A stretch of 64,000 nt of DNA from assembly GCF_000524195.1 (NCBI RefSeq), contig NW_020170383.1, forward strand, positions 762,462 through 826,461. Reading direction: 5' to 3'. Of this stretch, positions 1 through 13,361 are shown piece after piece (positions within the stretch are counted from its first letter, which is position 1; each line of letters opens with the position of its first letter). This stretch comes from Echinococcus granulosus (Eukaryota; Platyhelminthes; Cestoda; Cyclophyllidea; Taeniidae). The position numbers and the translations under genes are program-made. Under the pieces are notes generated by a model, which worked only from the letters and a program-made list of their open reading frames with translations, searched no databases and was not told where the DNA came from.

Positions 1-3000
1 TCGGTTATTATCTTCTCCAGTGGCCTGATGCCACAGGTCACATGATTTATTAACGGAATGGGGTAACCTCTAAGGGATTCGATTACTGAATTGCCCAAAG
101 GAAAGTTCCAAGTCAGAGTGCTTAATCATAGCATAGAGTGCGGATATGAGAGATGAAATGGGCAAATCCAAGGCTTCACTACTCTGTGTATTTTCGTGGA
201 TTCTCAAGTGGTGCTCGAATGAGCCTCCACCATGTCATGCCCACGTATAGGCGTTTTATTAACCAGTTTTTACGTTCACAAATGAGTGAACGGATACAAC
301 ATTGCGATTTGCATACAATTACCATCAGCTGTCCCGCCCCCACCCCAACTTCTCATACATTTTATAATTGAGCGTTTCACACACCGGAAAGGTGGTTGGC
401 CTCCACCAGGGACATGTCACAGGGTCACGTGTGGCTCGTTTACTTCCTCTTCAGTGACGTCAGCCCCTCTGACAATCCACTAATCATGCTTGGGCATTCA
501 ATCCGTGGTCTGAAAAAGATTAGAGCTAAAGCAATAATAATTATTTTCTTGTTGGTTCATTTTTGAGACAGTATGATACTTGTAAGCGCATAACTGAGTG
601 CTTCGCTTTCAGCCTTACTTCCGAAATTTCACTTGAGGGTTAAAACGCCTCCACTTTACTCAAAGTCTACTTACCCTTTGTTTCCATCCAACGAAAGTGC
701 CTTTCATTACCGCCTGCCTTATTAATTTCGTGTCCCTGGTCTGTTAGCTTGGTCCACGCAATCATTAGTACAACCATACAATTCCTTTAAATTGGCCATG
801 AAATGAAACAAACATGACGGGCGATAAATCACACGGACAAGAACTAAATCCACTGTTGTGTGTATGTTTCGCACAAAGGATTATTTGACGTCAAAGTACC
901 ATCTGTACCCTTCTACAAATATATTTAATGCAAAAATTTAAATTGCTTGTCTTTCTCGCATCGAGACCCAAAGTCATTCTAATACCCTTCTTCGTAAATA
1001 GCCTCCTTCAAATGGAGGCAAGCCATGTACCAGAGTTTATTCTATTCATCTACTGCCATGGACAGATGTGGTTCTCGCCAAGAAGGCCAGTCTAGAGGAA
1101 TGAATAATAAATATTTGTGACTGACGCTGTCTCCAAGTTGTGCAAAGGAAACACTTCGTAGAAGCGCAATACCATTCGTCCAGTTATTTGATTGCTCACC
1201 TTGATATTTTGGGAAATGCAAGGCCATTTAAGCCAGTGCCTTCGAGATGGAACTGACCAAGTGACGCACACCGTCGATTTCTATTATTTCGCCTACGGGC
1301 CACATCACACCATATACACTTTTCCTAGACGAGAGTGCCTTGAAGTAAGGAGATTTTTGCACAAAGTGAAACTGGAGGCACTCCTCCATCACCTCATCCC
1401 ATTGTCAGCAATCACAACGAGGTCTACAGAGCGCTTGTCAGCTGTTGTCACGGTGTTCCAATTGCCAGCAGTAAGGCGATATCACCTTCTATATCTGGGT
1501 CAACCTCGCACCTGCTTCGCAGTTCCTCCAACACACTTCACCTTCTGCCACGCAGCCATGCTCCACTGGGGGTAGAGTGTCGCCAGACTGCGGCGAATAC
1601 CATTACCCTAACGAAATTAACGCAGCTTTTGCCTTTCAATACTCCCCACCCCCACCCCCGCCTTCGCCTCCCAAAAAAAGCAACCGTGCACATTTAGTCG
1701 AGTTTTCGGAACTTCAATGCTACGTCAGTGCTTCCACTTGTAAAAAACAAACTTATTTCTGCAAATTTATCAAGGCAAGTGGCAAGTTCCCCTAAACACA
1801 TATCCGCCTCTCCTTAATTCCATGACCTCATTTGTTTAATTATTGAGGGGGCTTGAATGCACATCTCACTTCCATTCAGTATTTCGCAACGCGTTCCGAG
1901 ATAATTGCATAATTTTGTTAACATTCGTCTTCAATTTCGCTACCGATGGTGCTTTTAACGAGATGCAGAATTTTCGCTAGGCTATTCAGCTCAGGCACTA
2001 TTCACACCACCAGCTGATCTGAAGGGTTGGTCATTACTCAACAGAACTCTCATGTTCACTGCCATTTATCGTTGGAAGGTGGGTGGACAGCCACGTCAAC
2101 GAGCAATCTGCTTGTCTTAGTCACATGGGTGAACGTGTTGGCAATCGCTGTGCAAAAGAACGGACCCACTTCTAGACACCATTACTTTGCTGATGATGTT
2201 TTGATAGCGTGACTAGAATAATTCTTGACCAAAATTCTCCAAGACATGTTTTTCCTTCCTTTTAGCGATGACAACTAAAGTAAACACAGTCATGATTCAG
2301 TTTCTTGGTGGAATTGCGGCCAACCTGTACGCTGCCTTGATATCGCAGTTACTACAGATCTGCTCGAAATGCGAAACAGGGAACGACGGCTCAAGGAGAG
2401 GTGGGTGGATAAAACCACTTAATGGAAACAGCCCGTTAATGACGTTGTCACCGATTGCTTTCATTTGCGCCAACTCTTTTGGCATAGAGGTATCACCAAG
2501 ACTGCATGTCAGAGCCAATTGCGTGATTGCCCACCAGGCAGGATGTGGCTCAATGCTAACTACGCTGTGATACAAGCAAGATGTGAAAACGAGTGCCACG
2601 ATGCGTTCAGTTGGATGATAACAATGCGCCTTAGCATTACACTCAATTGTGAGTTAGAAAAACATGTTACGTTCACCCCTGCTATGCCCTCTGTCTAAAA
2701 TGCTCCAAGCACAACATTGATTGAATAATTACCCCAATGGAAGCAAGCATGGAACTGCCAAATAAGAGCACAATCAGCCAATGGTTAGTGAAAATACATG
2801 AAGTGACCATGAAATAACGCCTTTTCAAACCGAAAGCAAGCACACACGACTAGGCTATTAATGAGTGTCCAAGATTGGCCACTTTTCTACCTGCGATGGT
2901 GGAGATGTGCACCAATAAAACGCACATATCACTGAGACCAACACCATGAAGCAGCCTTCGTACCCGTCGTGCAGTAAACACTTTCGTCTCCTCGAAAATC

Positions 3001-4728
3001 AACTGCCGGAGACGGAGCCACGCATTGCAACCATCACACAACCACCCGGCTTAGTTCAATTGCATACTTCAAAACGCCACCGCAACCAACAGCCATTACT
3101 AAAACTGCAGCTCGATCAGTGCATCACTGTGCGGCAAGCTCACCAGTGTCACTATTTCTCATAAAAATCCCCACCGTACAGCCCCACGTTTACGGCTTTT
3201 CTCCGTCCCTCCTAATGGAAACCTTGTAACAGGGTTGGACAAAACGCTATTACTATTATTGTTATTATTTTCGAGCTCGAGCTGATAAATGTCCGATACT
3301 CGATTATTATTAGGTGCCATTCTTCTCTGCTTAAGGCGAAAGGTATTGCTTTTGATAACCACATCCTTCTAAGGGTATGGTTGCTTAAGTGACCATACCA
3401 CGAAATAAGTTATGCAGGTTCAGCATTGAGGAGCTTGGGTCAATCTGCCAACACAAACTGCGATCCGTAATGTGGCACACTCAATACCTTCTCGAAGCCC
3501 TGATTTCACCAAAAGTTTGTTGGCTTTCGCGCTAGTCAGTGTACACCATCGCTAGTGCAGCAAAGTTAAGCTCATCTGACTCTGATAACCCTGCCTTTAA
3601 ATTGTGGACTTTCCGCTCGAAATGCAATCATCGGTGAATACTTCTGGCGTAGAGTAGTCTGAGGGACAATTTCCACGAAAGCAGTTAAGCCCTGCTTATG
3701 CGAGACTCATTTCAGATGCGACAACATTACTCTGTGGAGGAGTGACTTGTCACTCATCTCCCAACTTGTTATGTCCACCTCATGGGGAAAACTTTATGAG
3801 GGTGAAAAGGGGCTTTGCGTTGAGTCGTTTATTTTGCAAAAAGTCCTCTTTTAAAGGGAAGAAAAAGGGAGCGTTTTATCCGACCACTGAAACAGAAAAA
3901 ACAGCCTACTTTGACGATAGCGTGACTGACTCCACACATGGAGACGTGTTGATTAGCTAGCTACGGGCTTTTCGGCAGCTTAGCTGCACAAACACAGTGT
4001 TTGGCTGTTGACTACACAAACGCAACCAAGTTGTCAACTTTAAGATCAGCTTCCACGTTTTGAGGGAACTCGTTAAATGCGACCAAAAGCCAGCAGCCTC
4101 ATCACTTTTTGTCAAAAATCAAAGTGGTTTGAGCGAATTTGCACATAAGAAAACCACCATCTACGAAATGCTATTGTTTACTTCCACTTTTTAACAAACT
4201 TTTACTTCTTTGAAACAATAGCAGCAGCAGCAGTACCACCAAAAATCAATCCACCTGCAGTCGTGCATACAGGAATCGCAAAGAACCCACTTCTCGTCTT
4301 GAGAGCGCATTCAGGCAAACAAAACTAACCGATGTCGTGGATTCCTCATTTACCTATCCAAGCTGGGTGCCGGTAGAACAGGTGACTCACGGAAAACGCG
4401 TAAGCTGAAACTACTTCAATAGGAGCCCGTGAAAAAGGCGGAAACAAAGAGCCCCGATGACGCATATTGTCTTGGCAAATCGGACCAAGTTTGTGTGGAT
4501 GGCAAAAAAAAACGAAACAGAAAGCAATGTAACCACTGGGAGTGGTCATTATCAGTCCGACTAATCACCACCTCATCTCTCAGCGGCAGTGCCAAAACAA
4601 GACATTGCTCAAGCATCAAATTAATGCAGCCCATAGTGGCAAAGTAGTAGAAAAAGCATTGAGAAGAGTGCAAGTTGTACCGTTACATCGTATTTCTCAG
4701 CTCAATGTAGGGTGGTAGTGAAGAGCGA
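1..4728. other. Intergenic DNA, no gene recognised
   Basis: No conserved protein domain, RNA gene or mobile element is recognisable here on either strand. The longest open frame (1192-1575, plus) has no familiar motif and no splice or codon pattern that marks it as an exon. A short GCA run lies at 4221-4233 and a C-rich stretch near 1643-1668. The region is downstream of the PYROXD1 stop codon, so its right end must hold that gene's 3' UTR. I saw no AATAAA on the minus strand within the first few hundred bases after the stop; one occurs at about 3829-3834. Confidence 0.6.
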
Positions 4729-7700
4729 CTAATCAAAGTAGTCTGAAATGTCGATGTTGGGATCGAGAAGGTGTTCGCCGAATTGTGATAGGTCGAGCTG
4801 ATTGAGGATGAGGTTCTCAAATGTCTCCTCCAGGTCAGTCTCGCCAATCAGCAGAGCGCCCTGCATCCGCCCATTGCACATGATGCACTTCACGTACTCC
4901 TCGCCCGGCGTAATTCGCAGCAGAACGTAGACCTCGGGGGAGGTCAGGTTCAGCCCCTGCCCGTTAAAGAGGCCCAGAAGTACGATCTACCGAGGAGACA
5001 GGTGTCAACAGAGCACATATAAGAAGGGAAAGCTGTCAATCTCCCAAACACGGCACCCTGTTTTGCGTACAATACAAAGTACAAAGGCTTATGCAGTGGT
5101 TTACGGTTTCATGATGAAAAATACTTAAGTGTGAAGCTGCATGCTCTTCTTTAAAGGACGGTACTATTTATGCCTGCAACTTGAATGTACGAAATCGTGC
5201 CCAGATTGCATGAAAGATTTTCTCAATTATAGTTGCTTCATTTTATTGTGAATCACTTTGGTGTCCCCAGTATTTTTCCAACCTGCCGAATGGATGGGAT
5301 GGAAAAAATAAAGTGGCTGAAGGTATTAAGCAATCCAATCTCACCAGCGATGGTGCAGTCAGGGCTAACTTACTTGTGTAGAGCAATACCAAAGGATTTG
5401 ATTGTTGTTCGTACAACACTGGGACCGGCGATAGCACACAAAATATGATCGACGTAAGATCGAGCGACACATTTGTGGGCAATTAGTTTTTCACCGTTTC
5501 GATGAAAACTGCCGGTTCATGCACATTAGCTTACTTTCAATAAAACGCTCAACTAAAATCGAGTTTCAATGCTAGCAGTTTCAAGATAAGGACTACGCCA
5601 AATTAATTACTTCTTAAGTGTACAAAGTGTTGCAAATGCCTATTAACATTGAGCAACACTAATGTCTGCGAATGGATGCATTCTGCCTGGAAAATGACTG
5701 CTCCTAGGAGGATGCGTATTTGGCCATCACCACTGACAAAGCTTTAACGTTCCTCAAATACGAAAAGTATAAACAATAACATGACCATATGATGGTTCCT
5801 GATAGGTGCAACCTAAACAAGGACAGTGATTCGCGATGGGCTAAGAGCGAAAAACTGCAGATTATTTTGATCGGGACAATACGTTTCAGAAATCTAGGAA
5901 CGGAGCGTAAAACAACCCAGCACAGGTAAAACGATACAAGTAAAGAGTTGTTCTCAATGAAATTCCCAAGCAAGTTTACCCCGAGATGGAAAACTCATTC
6001 CACACCATAGCCGAGAAACCAGCATAATGTCCAAAACAAAAATTTCACCCTGCCTTGAATGGAGTAAAACAACTTAGATTTTCTAAAAAGGAGCGACAAA
6101 TTCAATCCCAGTCGTTGATTAAAGGGCACTTGGAGTTAGCACAAACCATTTCAGCTCATTAAGTACACAGATATTGACATTACATCTTTGCAACAAAAAA
6201 AAACGTACTAAGTCTATTGTCTAATACAGTTCAACAGATCCTTAAAAACTTTGACTGTTGCACTGCCATTTCCGACGATGGTGACAACGATTTGGAGAGC
6301 CTGGGACTAGTTGGTCACCTCAATGGTACTACACGCCAATATCAAACAACAAAAAATGCAACCTCACTGCTTCTCGGTATTCACTACTGCTTGTATCTCA
6401 CTTGATGATTCAGACAATGTTTCTTTTTTTATTTTCAAGACAGAATCTATTAAAGTATCCCCCTTACGTCACCTAGAATTACAACTTCGCGCACTTATGA
6501 GGCTTCATGTGGAAAAAATGCCCCTTCTAATTTTAAATGCGTGAAACTTAAAATGCCTTTTTTACTTACTTAGGGAGAAGTGCTCTATAATTCACAAACG
6601 AGGGATGCGTGGGATGCAGACTAACGAATAATTAAAAGTTTCTACACTTTCTCGCATGATGGAACTGTTTTAAAGCCCCATATGCATTTCGTTTCGACCA
6701 ATCTCAAAAACAGGGACATAAAAGGGAAAATAAAAAACGTAAGCAAACAAAACGAACCATATTGAAAAGAGTTCTGTCTCCGTCTTTTATACCACTAGTG
6801 ACAGTAAAAACGCGAATTGCACTTAAGATGCTTTGCACCGCCTTTGGCATATGTGTCTCACCAGAGCGAACACTTGGGCATACTTAGGTGCAACCCATCC
6901 GCGCTTCAAGCTCATCCGATAAGGGGGTGGTAAATTTTCCTCTAAATGTTCCTTCCACCAATATGCATCGCTGAATACTCTTGCATCAAAACTTGGCATG
7001 AAAGGATTGCGCAAATGAAAAACAGAAGAATGCTCCTGTAAATTGGCCAATGTCATGAAAAATAGACTAATTGGTTGCATTCGGGTGAGAATTCGAAGGA
7101 CAGTCAAGTGTCTCGCCTATACTACCCACACCTAGAAAGATAATTCAGTTCAGTGAATCCGCCAATGACTGTGAGTATGGCAACCAATAGAACAACAAGC
7201 AAACCCACCAAAAACTGCTTTAATCGTTGAGTAACCCTCGAAAACTTACTGAGAGAACATGAGTTAATGCGCCAATTATTAACTACTGAGTCTCCAACCA
7301 CAGTCCGGAGTATGCCTGTGAACTAACTTCATTTGTCATCAAATATCCCGATACTTGAAACTCCCAATGGCTTTGAAACCTAATAAAACCAAAACAATGA
7401 CAGCAGCTATTGGCGTCCCACTATAGAAGCATTTCCAATTTTGACAACGACGATGGGTTAGTGAGTGAACGCGATGAGGGGAGTTGACAGTGTTTTTAAT
7501 GAGGAATTCTTGAGTAGCAACAAAGGTGATAGACGTTGTCCCCACACTCAAGGGTTTTTGTGTAAGAAAGGGGGCTTCAACGATTCCGAGTAGAGTTACA
7601 ACATAGTAACCAGTGCTTCGTTAGTCAAAACGCACATACTCGTCAATGCGCTTACCAAGTTTACCAAAGCGATTTGATGGAACATGAATTACCAATACAG

Positions 7701-10700
7701 CTATCTGATCTGAGTACATCAAAAGGTACTGACAAACGCCTCAAGGTGGTGCTATGGTGTACACCGATACATGTTTTGGAGGAGAATGTGTTCTGCCTCC
7801 ACCGTGCTCTTTTATAATTGTGTTAGTTCAGATTGGGGCATCATGCAATTCGTTTATGCAGCGAGAAGAGCCTAGTGAACACTAACGGAGATATGTTCGA
7901 TTACAAAAGCTTCACTAGCCATTGAAAGCATTCGTGTCGGAAACCAATGTGGTACAATTAAATTGCACAATGTATGCAATTCTAACTACTTCCGATTAAA
8001 GTCAACCTCCACCATTCCTTTATGCATTCATTACTAAGTGTTGAGAGCAAATCAAGTGAGGCAGGAAAGGTCCAAGTTAGTCTATGAACACTAGATTACA
8101 CGTTTGTCAACCTTCACTTTTCCATATATCACATATGTTCATTGCAAAAGCAGTAGTAACAAGTTTTCCACCCTCACAAGTGTCAATACCAGTGTTTTAT
8201 TCCACCTGTACACTAGTTGGACCACTATTGCCGCCTCATTTGTTCCAATTGGCATGCGTCAGAGCAAAAATTGGTTTTCATGTTCCACTTCAGAAGAATT
8301 GATATGATTCGACACAAGAATGATAACACCGCGCTCCATAGCACATTGGGAACCTTTTCACCGAACAAACATGATTCAGCCACACAGTTGCATCAATGTG
8401 CGGTTAGCTGGCAGTCGCATCCTGTCTCAACTACCAAATGCAAATCTACCCCACCTTCCTCAGTAGAGAGACGGATTTGCAAAAGCATGAGCACCGAATA
8501 AACAAAGCCATCTACTCGCATTAGCGTCACGAATGAAAGTCAGGTGATTCCCTGAAATGAGACAGACCTTGAAGCCAAAGAAGTGAGTGACGTGAGTGAA
8601 GATCTCGAAGGAGAAGTCTAGAGGCACCTCCTCACCAATGGTGTGGTAGAACATGCTCTTGGCTGCCTGAAAGGCGGTCTGACGAGCCTGCGACCACAGG
8701 TGCATTTGGAACCAGTGCGGTGCTTTGGGCTGCCAGCCCGCGAAGGCGCAGTCGCCGGCGGCGTAGACCTCGGGCACGGAGGACTGCATCATCTCATTCA
8801 CCACCACGCCACCACCCTCTGCGATGGAGGCCGTAGCGATGCCATCTCGGGCTTCCAGCGTCACAGGGCATGGCGCTGACGGTGCAGTGATAGTGGAGGC
8901 GGAGGCAGAGGTGGAGGAGATCAGATTCGCTTCCACCCCCGTCGCACTGATCACAAAGTCCGCACCGTAGCACTCTCCATTGCTCAGCCGCACGTACACG
9001 GGCCAGCTCCTGCAGCAGAGGGGTGGCAACAGAGGGCCCTCCGCATCACATTCGACTGCCCTGTCACCCGATTCAGCGAACTCCGATGGGGAGAGAATCT
9101 GATCCACTTGACACTTGTACACTACCTAACAGCATACACCACGGCTTCTAGGTAAGCAACTACACCAAAATCATAATTGCTTCAACATTTCAGCGTCAAG
9201 TTCACTTGTAACTGAAATCAACCAACTCTCCGACTTCGGCAACCCAGTGCTTACTTAAGCAATCCCACTATTTACTAACTAGTATTAAGTAAGCGTAGAA
9301 ACGCGTAAATACGAGTTGAGTCAAAAGGCAGTCTATTTATTTTCAAGCCTTAAAAACAGTCAGGGTTTTCTATCGTCATAAAAGATGCAATCGCTGATAA
9401 GGGTCCATAACATGTGGAATAACATTTGCCTGGACTGAGAACACAGTGGAAGCCTTCGTGTATACCTGCCTAACTGTGAACACTCCTACGGAACACGGCA
9501 CTTCTTCCATTGCAAATTACCCACTTTTCCACTCGACTCAAGTAAGCATATAGGTAATAACTACATTGCCTTTATGAGCCGCATTTACGCAAAACAAAGC
9601 TATCTTGACATTTCGAGAAGTGGCACAGTAATTGCCTCTTCACTTGACAAAGCATTTATACTTTCAAGGATAGTGACAAGTAGTGGTAATATTAGGAGCA
9701 CCGAAAGCCAATCCATAAGACTTTAATCACTGCGTGCTTTGGGTTAAAACAGTCAAGAAGGTGAAAAAGAAGGAACTTAGGGATTACCTTGAGGGGCCGA
9801 TTGAGTGTGCTCTTGTCAATAATGCCAGTGAATTGTTGGCCCTGAGTCCAGTCGGGCCCAAGAGCTGAGCCGGTGAATTTGTTCGCCTCCTCCGCTCGAG
9901 TATCATTGGGGGCAGGCACGAGTTGAGGACCAGAACCTCCGGCGGTATTGCGGTCCGCGAGGGCATAGCGCAGTGTGCGAATCAGCGGCGCTGTTTTACT
10001 CTTTCTACCTCCATTGCCAACACTGGCAGCCTCACCGGTCGCTCTGCGGCGCTTTGCCAGCCCACTTTGAAGCAGGAACTGCGAGGCAGCAGGATCCAGA
10101 AAGGGGACCGAGATGTTCTCATGCTTCACCACCCATATCACCTGACACCCCTCGATCTCATAAGCGACCTCCGTGGCTATGCCTCCGTTGCCAACCAACA
10201 CAACACGACGGGCACCTTTTACAGTGTACAAACATTGCACTCAGGTTAATGCCATGTGACGATTGTTTTACACCGTTTCTATAGCCTCTATCAGTGTTAC
10301 AACGGATGTCGCGGATTGTAGACAATTACTCTAGTGCTGAATTACATTTAAGGTTTGTAGAAAAGCCCACTTCTTCTCCATTTGTGATTTTCCACCCGTA
10401 CATTTTAACCCGTCTTCTTGGACCACTTGGAATAACTGTTTAAGACCATATAACACGACCGAACACCTACGATTTGCTTCATTTGAGCAAATGATTGCCC
10501 GTCAAATGCTTTCACGCTTCAACGCTCCCTTGGTTGGCATTGCATCTATCACGTAAACTACCACATCAGACGGTCAGGTTCCTCAAGTAGCCAAAATGTC
10601 AGACATGCGACACAATGGAAGCTGACTTAATTCAAAGGTTTTAACCATCGTTTTGACGCCGTTTACGAGGATGTACAGCAGCGTTTCATCTTAATCCCAA

Positions 10701-12771
10701 TGACCTGAATCAAGAGCCAACAATGGACAATACACAAGAAGTTTGAATTAGCCTCGACCTCATCATACGGTAAGTGCTAGTTAAACGGAAACTTGGGTAC
10801 ACGCAGCCTTTGTTTGTCCAAGCTCCACATATCAACACGACTGGATATTAAAGCGCCAAATGATGAGGGCAGCCACCTGGAGATTAAAACCCCGCAAGCA
10901 CAAGTTCCAATCCTTGCCTAGTTCAGGATTCATGCCTCATGTTCCAAGTTTCTACGAGTTCCATCTTGAAAACATCATTCGAGCTGTCGGAAAGTCTGAG
11001 TACCAAAGTAGTTGACGACGTTTCAAAAACAGCATAAAAAATTAGGTCATTTAGATTATTTGCTAAAACACTGGCACTGGACGCCACTTGAGGGGTCAAG
11101 AGGATGATCGAGCGATGAACTTTACACCGGCAGTAGTGCTTGTTTACTTGGCACTTCAAAAAATCTGAAATTCCCTAATCCAAAGGTGGTTTAAGATCAA
11201 TGCACTCCAGCGCTTACGCTACTTTTAACAAAGACTTGTTGAGCACTACTTGTTGAAATGCCAGTTCCAAATATCGCTAATATCGTCTCAGTGCTCCCGG
11301 TTTTTGTGAAAAGCAAAACTAGGGTTTCTGCATGGGTCATTCTGGCATGCACATTCAGAGATTTATGCATAAGACGAGGAGTAATCGTAAGCATTTAAGG
11401 TTTACGACAAAATAATAACGGTGAATTATTGATGCTTATACCAATAAAGCCTTTTAACAAGTGGTTTCCTTATTTCTTCTGCATTCACCAACTGATTTAC
11501 AACTACCAGATCAAACGATAACGCGGTTTCACACAGACAGACATGAGAATATTGGTAATATCAACAGAAAGTGGTAGTGTGTAGATCCATTGGTTAAACG
11601 AGCTCTGTCTCCACCAAATAGGTGTTATTGCACCTTTCCCATGCAAATAATCTCCTCTATGTATTATATCGCACTTCTATAAGGCGCAAATGATACACAA
11701 TTTATGAGCATTAAGTAAGAAGACGCGAAGACCAGCAACTTAACACTTCGCCATATGAGACGCATTACGACGCAAATGCACTTGCAAGAATCTGGCTCAG
11801 CAAAGGGAGAAAGAGGAGGCATTACTGGAGAGGCGAGAGCGGAAGTGGGTGACGGACTCGGTATCGCGAAGGGTCAGCACGAGGGGATGGTGAGGTACAA
11901 TTGCCCGAGGCACTCCTCCCGTTGCCACGCAAATGCGTCCGTACTTCAACGGCCGGTTTGGCCTCCCCGCCAAATGAACCAACCGACCTTCGCAGCTGCA
12001 GTGGTCAAGAGAAACCCTCAATTTCCAAAAGTATACATTACTACCTATCGTTATTTCCCCTTTCGGACTCCACCAAGCTAACAAAATCTAACACTGCAGA
12101 AAAGAATCACTCCAACGGCTGTGTTCTCGCCAAGTCGATTGTGAAAGGGTGAGAGTCAAAACAGTTAACAAAAACGGTGCTTCATTTATCTGACGAAACA
12201 AAAGTGGAAGTAAGAACTTATGCGTTAAGTGAATGGCCAATATACTGGTCGGATAGTGATCAAGAATCACTTATACGTGCGACTGCGCTGGGTCAGTCAA
12301 CTCTAGCAAATCGGAATTATGCAATCTTCCCATCTTTTGAGTCAATGAATTGATGCTTTTACGGGGAAGAGAGAAAATGGTTCCGCAGCTGGTCAAAAAC
12401 ACCTCCAAGGCATGCAGTTTCATTCAGATCAAGTGAAAGCAGATGAAAAGGAGAGGCGTGCCTTGGACGTACTTCACCTTGGCCACCTTATCGATGAGGA
12501 CGGTGAGAATGTGGGGCCAGGCGCGTGACCAGTCCTCGGAGTCACGCTCGGCCACGTCAAAAGACTCGAGGAGGCGAGTGACATGGCGCACGTTGACGAT
12601 GGTCTTAAGGGTAGGCGAGGCGGAGATGAGGCAGACTCGCCACTGCGGCGACGGTGGCTCCCTCGAAGCGCACAAGCCTGAGAATTGGGGCACGATCAGT
12701 CCACATAGGGTCTCCGCGCACACCACTCCCGCTATCCCACCTCCCACTACGACAAAGTCGAAGAATTCGGC
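4729..12771 (-). CDS. PYROXD1: PYROXD1, pyridine nucleotide-disulphide oxidoreductase domain protein 1
   Basis: Class I pyridine nucleotide-disulphide oxidoreductase-like flavoprotein; the animal protein is a nuclear/cytoplasmic reductase without the usual CXXC redox pair. Exons in coding order: 12771-12473, 11995-11826, 10215-9788, 9125-8568, 4986-4729. Phases agree at every junction, giving 570 codons plus stop; the human protein is about 500 residues. Exon 1 carries the FAD Rossmann motif VVVGGGIAG. Exon 3 carries the NAD(P)H motif [10 protein letters not shown] followed by YEIEGC, then SALGPDW. Exon 4 carries SWPVYV, VISATGV and the FAD-contacting VYAAGDC, then DFSFEIF. Exon 5 holds [20 protein letters not shown] and ends in DYFD, as in vertebrates. 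Exon 1 has no ATG: an acceptor-like TAG at 12774-12772 abuts the first coding base and is itself an in-frame stop. An initiator must come from an upstream exon or a spliced leader ending in AUG. Intron 4 is 3.6 kb. Family assignment is secure; the 5' end is inferred. Confidence 0.93.
4987..8567 (-). other. Large intron 4 of PYROXD1
   Basis: This 3.6-kb intron starts with AAG|GTCTGT at 8568/8567 and ends with GGTAG|ATC at 4987/4986. A minus-strand open stretch at 6823-7107 (94 codons) has no recognisable motif, and nothing else stands out. Much of the intron is AT-rich, like other non-coding parts of the window. Confidence 0.7.
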
Positions 12772-12773
12772 CT
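12772..12773 (-). promoter_or_regulatory. Splice acceptor directly at the first PYROXD1 codon (candidate trans-splice site)
   Basis: On the minus strand the sequence reads GCATGTTGTAG then GCC GAA TTC TTC GAC, where GCC is the first usable codon. The TAG is in frame, so translation cannot start upstream in the same exon. Known flatworm spliced leaders often end in AUG, and such a leader joined here would give Met-Ala-Glu-Phe-Phe-Asp in the correct frame. The pyrimidine tract is weak, and a conventional upstream exon remains possible. Confidence 0.5.
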
Positions 12774-13052
12774 ACAACATGCACGGCAAACTGCGTCACT
12801 GGCCTTGCTCCATCAACAGTGTGTGCTGCGTCTCCGTCAACACACAACTGCGTGCTTCCCTCAGTCAACCAACAGATCATACCCAATTCCATGCAATGCA
12901 GAAGAAGACCTACCAGGCGGATCGAAAATGTTACTTATAAATAGCCTTGCTCTTTAACCACTCATTTTGATAAGCTATATTGAATCCCATCTTCTCCATC
13001 GGACGGGACTAACTTCACGGTGCAGTTGGAATTGCAATTTCAGTGAGTTCAT

Positions 13053-13058
13053 TTTATT
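13053..13058 (-). terminator. Candidate poly(A) signal of Orai
   Basis: A minus-strand AATAAA (TTTATT on the plus strand) lies about 305 bases after the Orai stop codon and about 280 bases before the PYROXD1 acceptor. It is the first canonical hexamer I see downstream of Orai. The rest of the 12774-13361 spacer has no other feature I can support. Confidence 0.5.
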
Positions 13059-13361
13059 CTCCAGAAGCAAAACCTCAAGATCGGGTATTGTTTGCGCAAA
13101 ACTACCTCACATCCTTTTTGAATTGACTGATAAACCACCAACAAAGTTATTTGCAAACAAAGCCATCGAACACCTTAGAGTGGCTACAACAATTCAACGG
13201 AGGCATTAACGATAAAGCGGGTCATGTATGGCATTTAGTACCTGAATGCAAAGGTTAATTCACGCAAAGCAATAGAACAAGTAGTATTGCAACGCACATA
13301 TATTGAAGTTAGAAAGAAGGCAGTGAGGTTGTGATAAATAGGCAAGTAGGAATGGAAGCGG

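Noticed and set aside
1192..1575. 127-codon open frame on the plus strand
   Set aside because: No motif, no plausible exon borders and no relation to neighbours; not enough to call a gene.
2179..2212. Peptide FADDVLIA, resembling the YADD motif of reverse transcriptases
   Set aside because: Only eight residues match, no other RT motif lies on either side, and the frame ends at once. Chance is the simpler explanation.
6823..7107. 94-codon minus-strand frame in PYROXD1 intron 4
   Set aside because: It does not match any part of PYROXD1 missing from the model, which is complete, and has no known motif.
8643..8879. Plus-strand open frame opposite PYROXD1 exon 4
   Set aside because: Antisense by-product of a GC-rich coding exon.
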